Position numbers and translations under genes: made by a program. From NCBI GenBank assembly GCA_023421955.1, contig JAEZSE010000019.1, positions 1-6,650 of the forward strand: DNA of 6,650 nucleotides, written 5' to 3'. The stretch is from Bacillota bacterium (lineage in GTDB: Bacteria; Bacillota; Clostridia; Christensenellales; UMGS416). The notes under the pieces are model-generated. The model searched no databases and had not been told where the DNA came from. It worked only from the letters and a program-made list of their open reading frames with translations. Positions 5,506 to 6,650 of the stretch are shown piece by piece. Each line of letters begins with the position of its first letter. Position 1 is the first letter of the stretch.

Positions 5506-6215
5506 GCGCTCTCCTCCTCGCCCTCACCGGTCACGCGGAAGAACACATGCTCCAGCTCCTCACCGGTGGCTTCCAGCTCCTTGCGGGTGCGGGCCAGCAC
5601 GATCTTTGCCCGGTTCATGATGAGCACCTCATCCCAGACTTCTTCGATGCTGTCGATGATGTGAGTGCTGATCAGCACCGCAGCGCCGCTTTCCCGAAGC
5701 TCGGCAAACACGCCCTTCAGCTCCTTGATGGCCTTGGGGTCCAACCCGATCATCGGCTCGTCAAACAGCACCATCTTCGGCTGGGGCAGCAGCGCGCAGC
5801 AAATGCTCACCTTCTGCTGCATCCCCTTGCTCAATTCCTTGCCCAGCTTGTCTTTCTTGTCATCCAGGTCAAAGCGCCGGAGCAATTCCTCAGCGCGGCT
5901 CTGCCAGTTGTCCACCTTGTAGGCCCGGCCGATGAACTCCATATGCTCCCACACGGTCAGCAGATCATAGAGCGCCGGCGTCTCCGGCACATAGCCGAAC
6001 AGGCGCTTGGCCTCCACACTCTTGTTGTCCAGCCCGCCAATCGTGATGTGGCCCTGGAACTTCAACAGCCCGGAGATGCTTTTGATCGTGGTGCTCTTGC
6101 CCGCACCGTTGGGCCCGAGCAGCACAGCCACCTGGCCCGGCTGCACGCTAAAGGAAAGGTCGTCAGCGCCGGTGGTGTTTTCGTAGCGCTTGGTAAGATT
6201 TTGGACGGTCAGCAT
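5502..6215 (-). CDS. ABC transporter ATP-binding protein
   Basis: The 237-residue nucleotide-binding subunit hydrolyses ATP at the inner face of the membrane to drive the partner encoded by the next gene. All core motifs are present in order: Walker A GPNGAGKST (34-42), Q-loop region GYVPETPALYD (74-84), signature LSKGMQQK (128-135), Walker B MVLFDEP (148-154) with Asp152 and Glu153, D-loop GLDP (157-160) and the switch His185 in ISTHIID. The Q-loop position is Glu78 rather than Gln, a variant seen in ABC-2-type export ATPases with the GYxPE motif. The acidic C-terminus (EGEEESA) lies where the gene overlaps the permease start. Start at 6215 follows AGGAGG (6221-6226). Overall type is a CcmA/BcrA-like exporter ATPase; substrate cannot be told from the sequence. 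Confidence 0.95.
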   Translation of the reverse strand: MLTVQNLTKRYENTTGADDLSFSVQPGQVAVLLGPNGAGKSTTIKSISGLLKFQGHITIGGLDNKSVEAKRLFGYVPETPALYDLLTVWEHMEFIGRAYKVDNWQSRAEELLRRFDLDDKKDKLGKELSKGMQQKVSICCALLPQPKMVLFDEPMIGLDPKAIKELKGVFAELRESGAAVLISTHIIDSIEEVWDEVLIMNRAKIVLARTRKELEATGEELEHVFFRVTGEGEEESA

Positions 6216-6220
6216 GTATG

Positions 6221-6226
6221 CCTCCT
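6221..6226 (-). promoter_or_regulatory. RBS of the ABC operon
   Basis: AGGAGG on the minus strand, five bases before the ATG at 6215. It is a consensus Shine-Dalgarno with slightly short spacing. Confidence 0.8.
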
Positions 6227-6248
6227 AAATAATAATTGCAATGGTGCT

Positions 6249-6257
6249 ATTTTAGCA
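6249..6257 (-). promoter_or_regulatory. Extended -10 promoter of the ABC operon
   Basis: TGCTAAAAT on the minus strand, 33 bp upstream of the ATPase ATG, identical to the araA extended -10. A weak TTCACC (4/6 to TTGACA) lies 18 bp upstream of TAAAAT. The leader is AT-rich around 6228-6240. Confidence 0.5.
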
Positions 6258-6379
6258 TATTGGGAGGCAATGGGTGAAGGGTTGGGGGCTGAAATGACGG
6301 AAGAGGGGGTTGAAATGCCAATCTTGCTGATCGAACATGAAACTTAAGGGGTGGGTATGGAACCCCGCCCCTACCGGGA

Positions 6380-6436
6380 CACCTCCTTCCGCCGCCTGTG
6401 GGCGGCACCTCCCTCCATGAGGGAGGCAAGAAGGTG
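6380..6436 (+). repeat. Three-stem palindromic repeat unit
   Basis: An outer stem CACCTCCTT (6380-6388) with AAGAAGGTG (6428-6436), 8 of 9 positions complementary, encloses two perfect hairpins: GCCGCC/GGCGGC with a TGTG loop (6391-6406), and CCTCCCTC/GAGGGAGG with a 3-nt loop (6408-6426). Together they would fold as a three-way junction. It looks like a dispersed palindromic repeat rather than a terminator, as no T tract follows on either strand. Confidence 0.6.
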
Positions 6437-6540
6437 CATCAAGTTTTCCTGGATTGGTTTCTTACGGTTGCGGCTGCTTGCTTTCTCTATGGATGGGCAG
6501 AGCGCGCATAAATATCCCCCCTGCCGCTTTGGCGGCATCC

Positions 6541-6650
6541 CCCCTTAGCCGTCGGTGCTAAGCGCACCGACTTAAGGGAGGGTAAAGAGCGAGTTAAGAG
6601 CATGTGTTTAGCTCAATCCCCACCCTCCCTTAGCCGATACGAAGTAGCGG
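6541..6650 (+). repeat. Palindromic repeat units with shared outer arms, running off the window
   Basis: The first unit has outer arms CCCTTA (6542-6547) and TAAGGG (6573-6578) around a perfect 8-bp stem GTCGGTGC/GCACCGAC (6551-6571). The 10-mer CCCTTAGCCG recurs at 6542-6551 and 6627-6636. The second is followed by another imperfect hairpin (CCGATAC/GTAGCGG, 6634-6650) that ends at the window edge. TAAGGGAGGGT (6573-6583) is also perfectly complementary to ACCCTCCCTTA (6622-6632), so alternative pairings compete. Confidence 0.6.

Larger units (their letters stand above)
6258..6650. other. Gene-free region with hairpin repeats
   Basis: No reading frame here on either strand looks like a protein; short frames consist of proline, arginine and serine-rich translations of repeats. 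Besides the two hairpin units listed separately, it has a small stem GCCGC/GCGGC at 6523-6536. The part at 6265-6285 (GGTGAAGGGTTGGGGG) resembles the right flank of repeat A (GGGGGAAGGGTTGG at about 2052-2065), perhaps a decayed remnant. Confidence 0.55.

Noticed and set aside
5400..6347. 315-residue plus-strand frame opposite the ATPase
   Set aside because: The minus frame contains every ABC ATPase motif; this frame has none and crosses the ABC operon promoter.
6541..6650. CRISPR array
   Set aside because: Only two short 10-bp shared segments are visible, the inner parts are palindromes and not spacers, and no cas gene is present.

Overview
The window is a moderately GC-rich bacterial segment. 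Strong purine-rich ribosome binding sites, tightly packed stop/start junctions and a PadR/HAAS-type operon suggest a Gram-positive, probably a gut-type member of the Clostridia (Oscillospirales or Christensenellales-like). That placement is inference from style, not from a marker gene. All five supported genes lie on the minus strand, so they are described from right to left.

Right end (about 6250-6650): no gene. It holds an extended -10 promoter for the ABC operon and a set of hairpin-forming repeats that run off the window edge. Next comes a two-gene ABC operon (6215 down to 3898). It consists of an ATP-binding subunit and a 535-residue multi-pass partner of the putative ABC exporter type, coupled by an ATGA overlap. 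After it lies a copy (B, 3632-3826) of a roughly 193-bp interspersed repeat, whose first hairpin forms a terminator for the operon.

Centre: a single-gene araA (L-arabinose isomerase, 3571 down to 2102) with its own RBS and extended -10. No other arabinose gene is visible. It is followed by a second copy (A, 1853-2044) of the same repeat in the same orientation, again placing a terminator just after a stop codon. araA therefore sits between two direct copies of a MITE-like element.

Left: a three-gene operon (1615 down to 97) reading PadR regulator, then a HAAS-type helical domain fused to one 2TM hairpin, then a membrane protein built of five tandem copies of that same hairpin. It has a near-consensus sigma-A promoter carrying repeated AGAGCTCT-like sites, which are candidate PadR operators. 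It ends at a textbook intrinsic terminator. The most unusual object in the window is this operon: the signalling protein's single membrane hairpin appears to have been multiplied five-fold in its neighbour with a strict 50-51 residue period.
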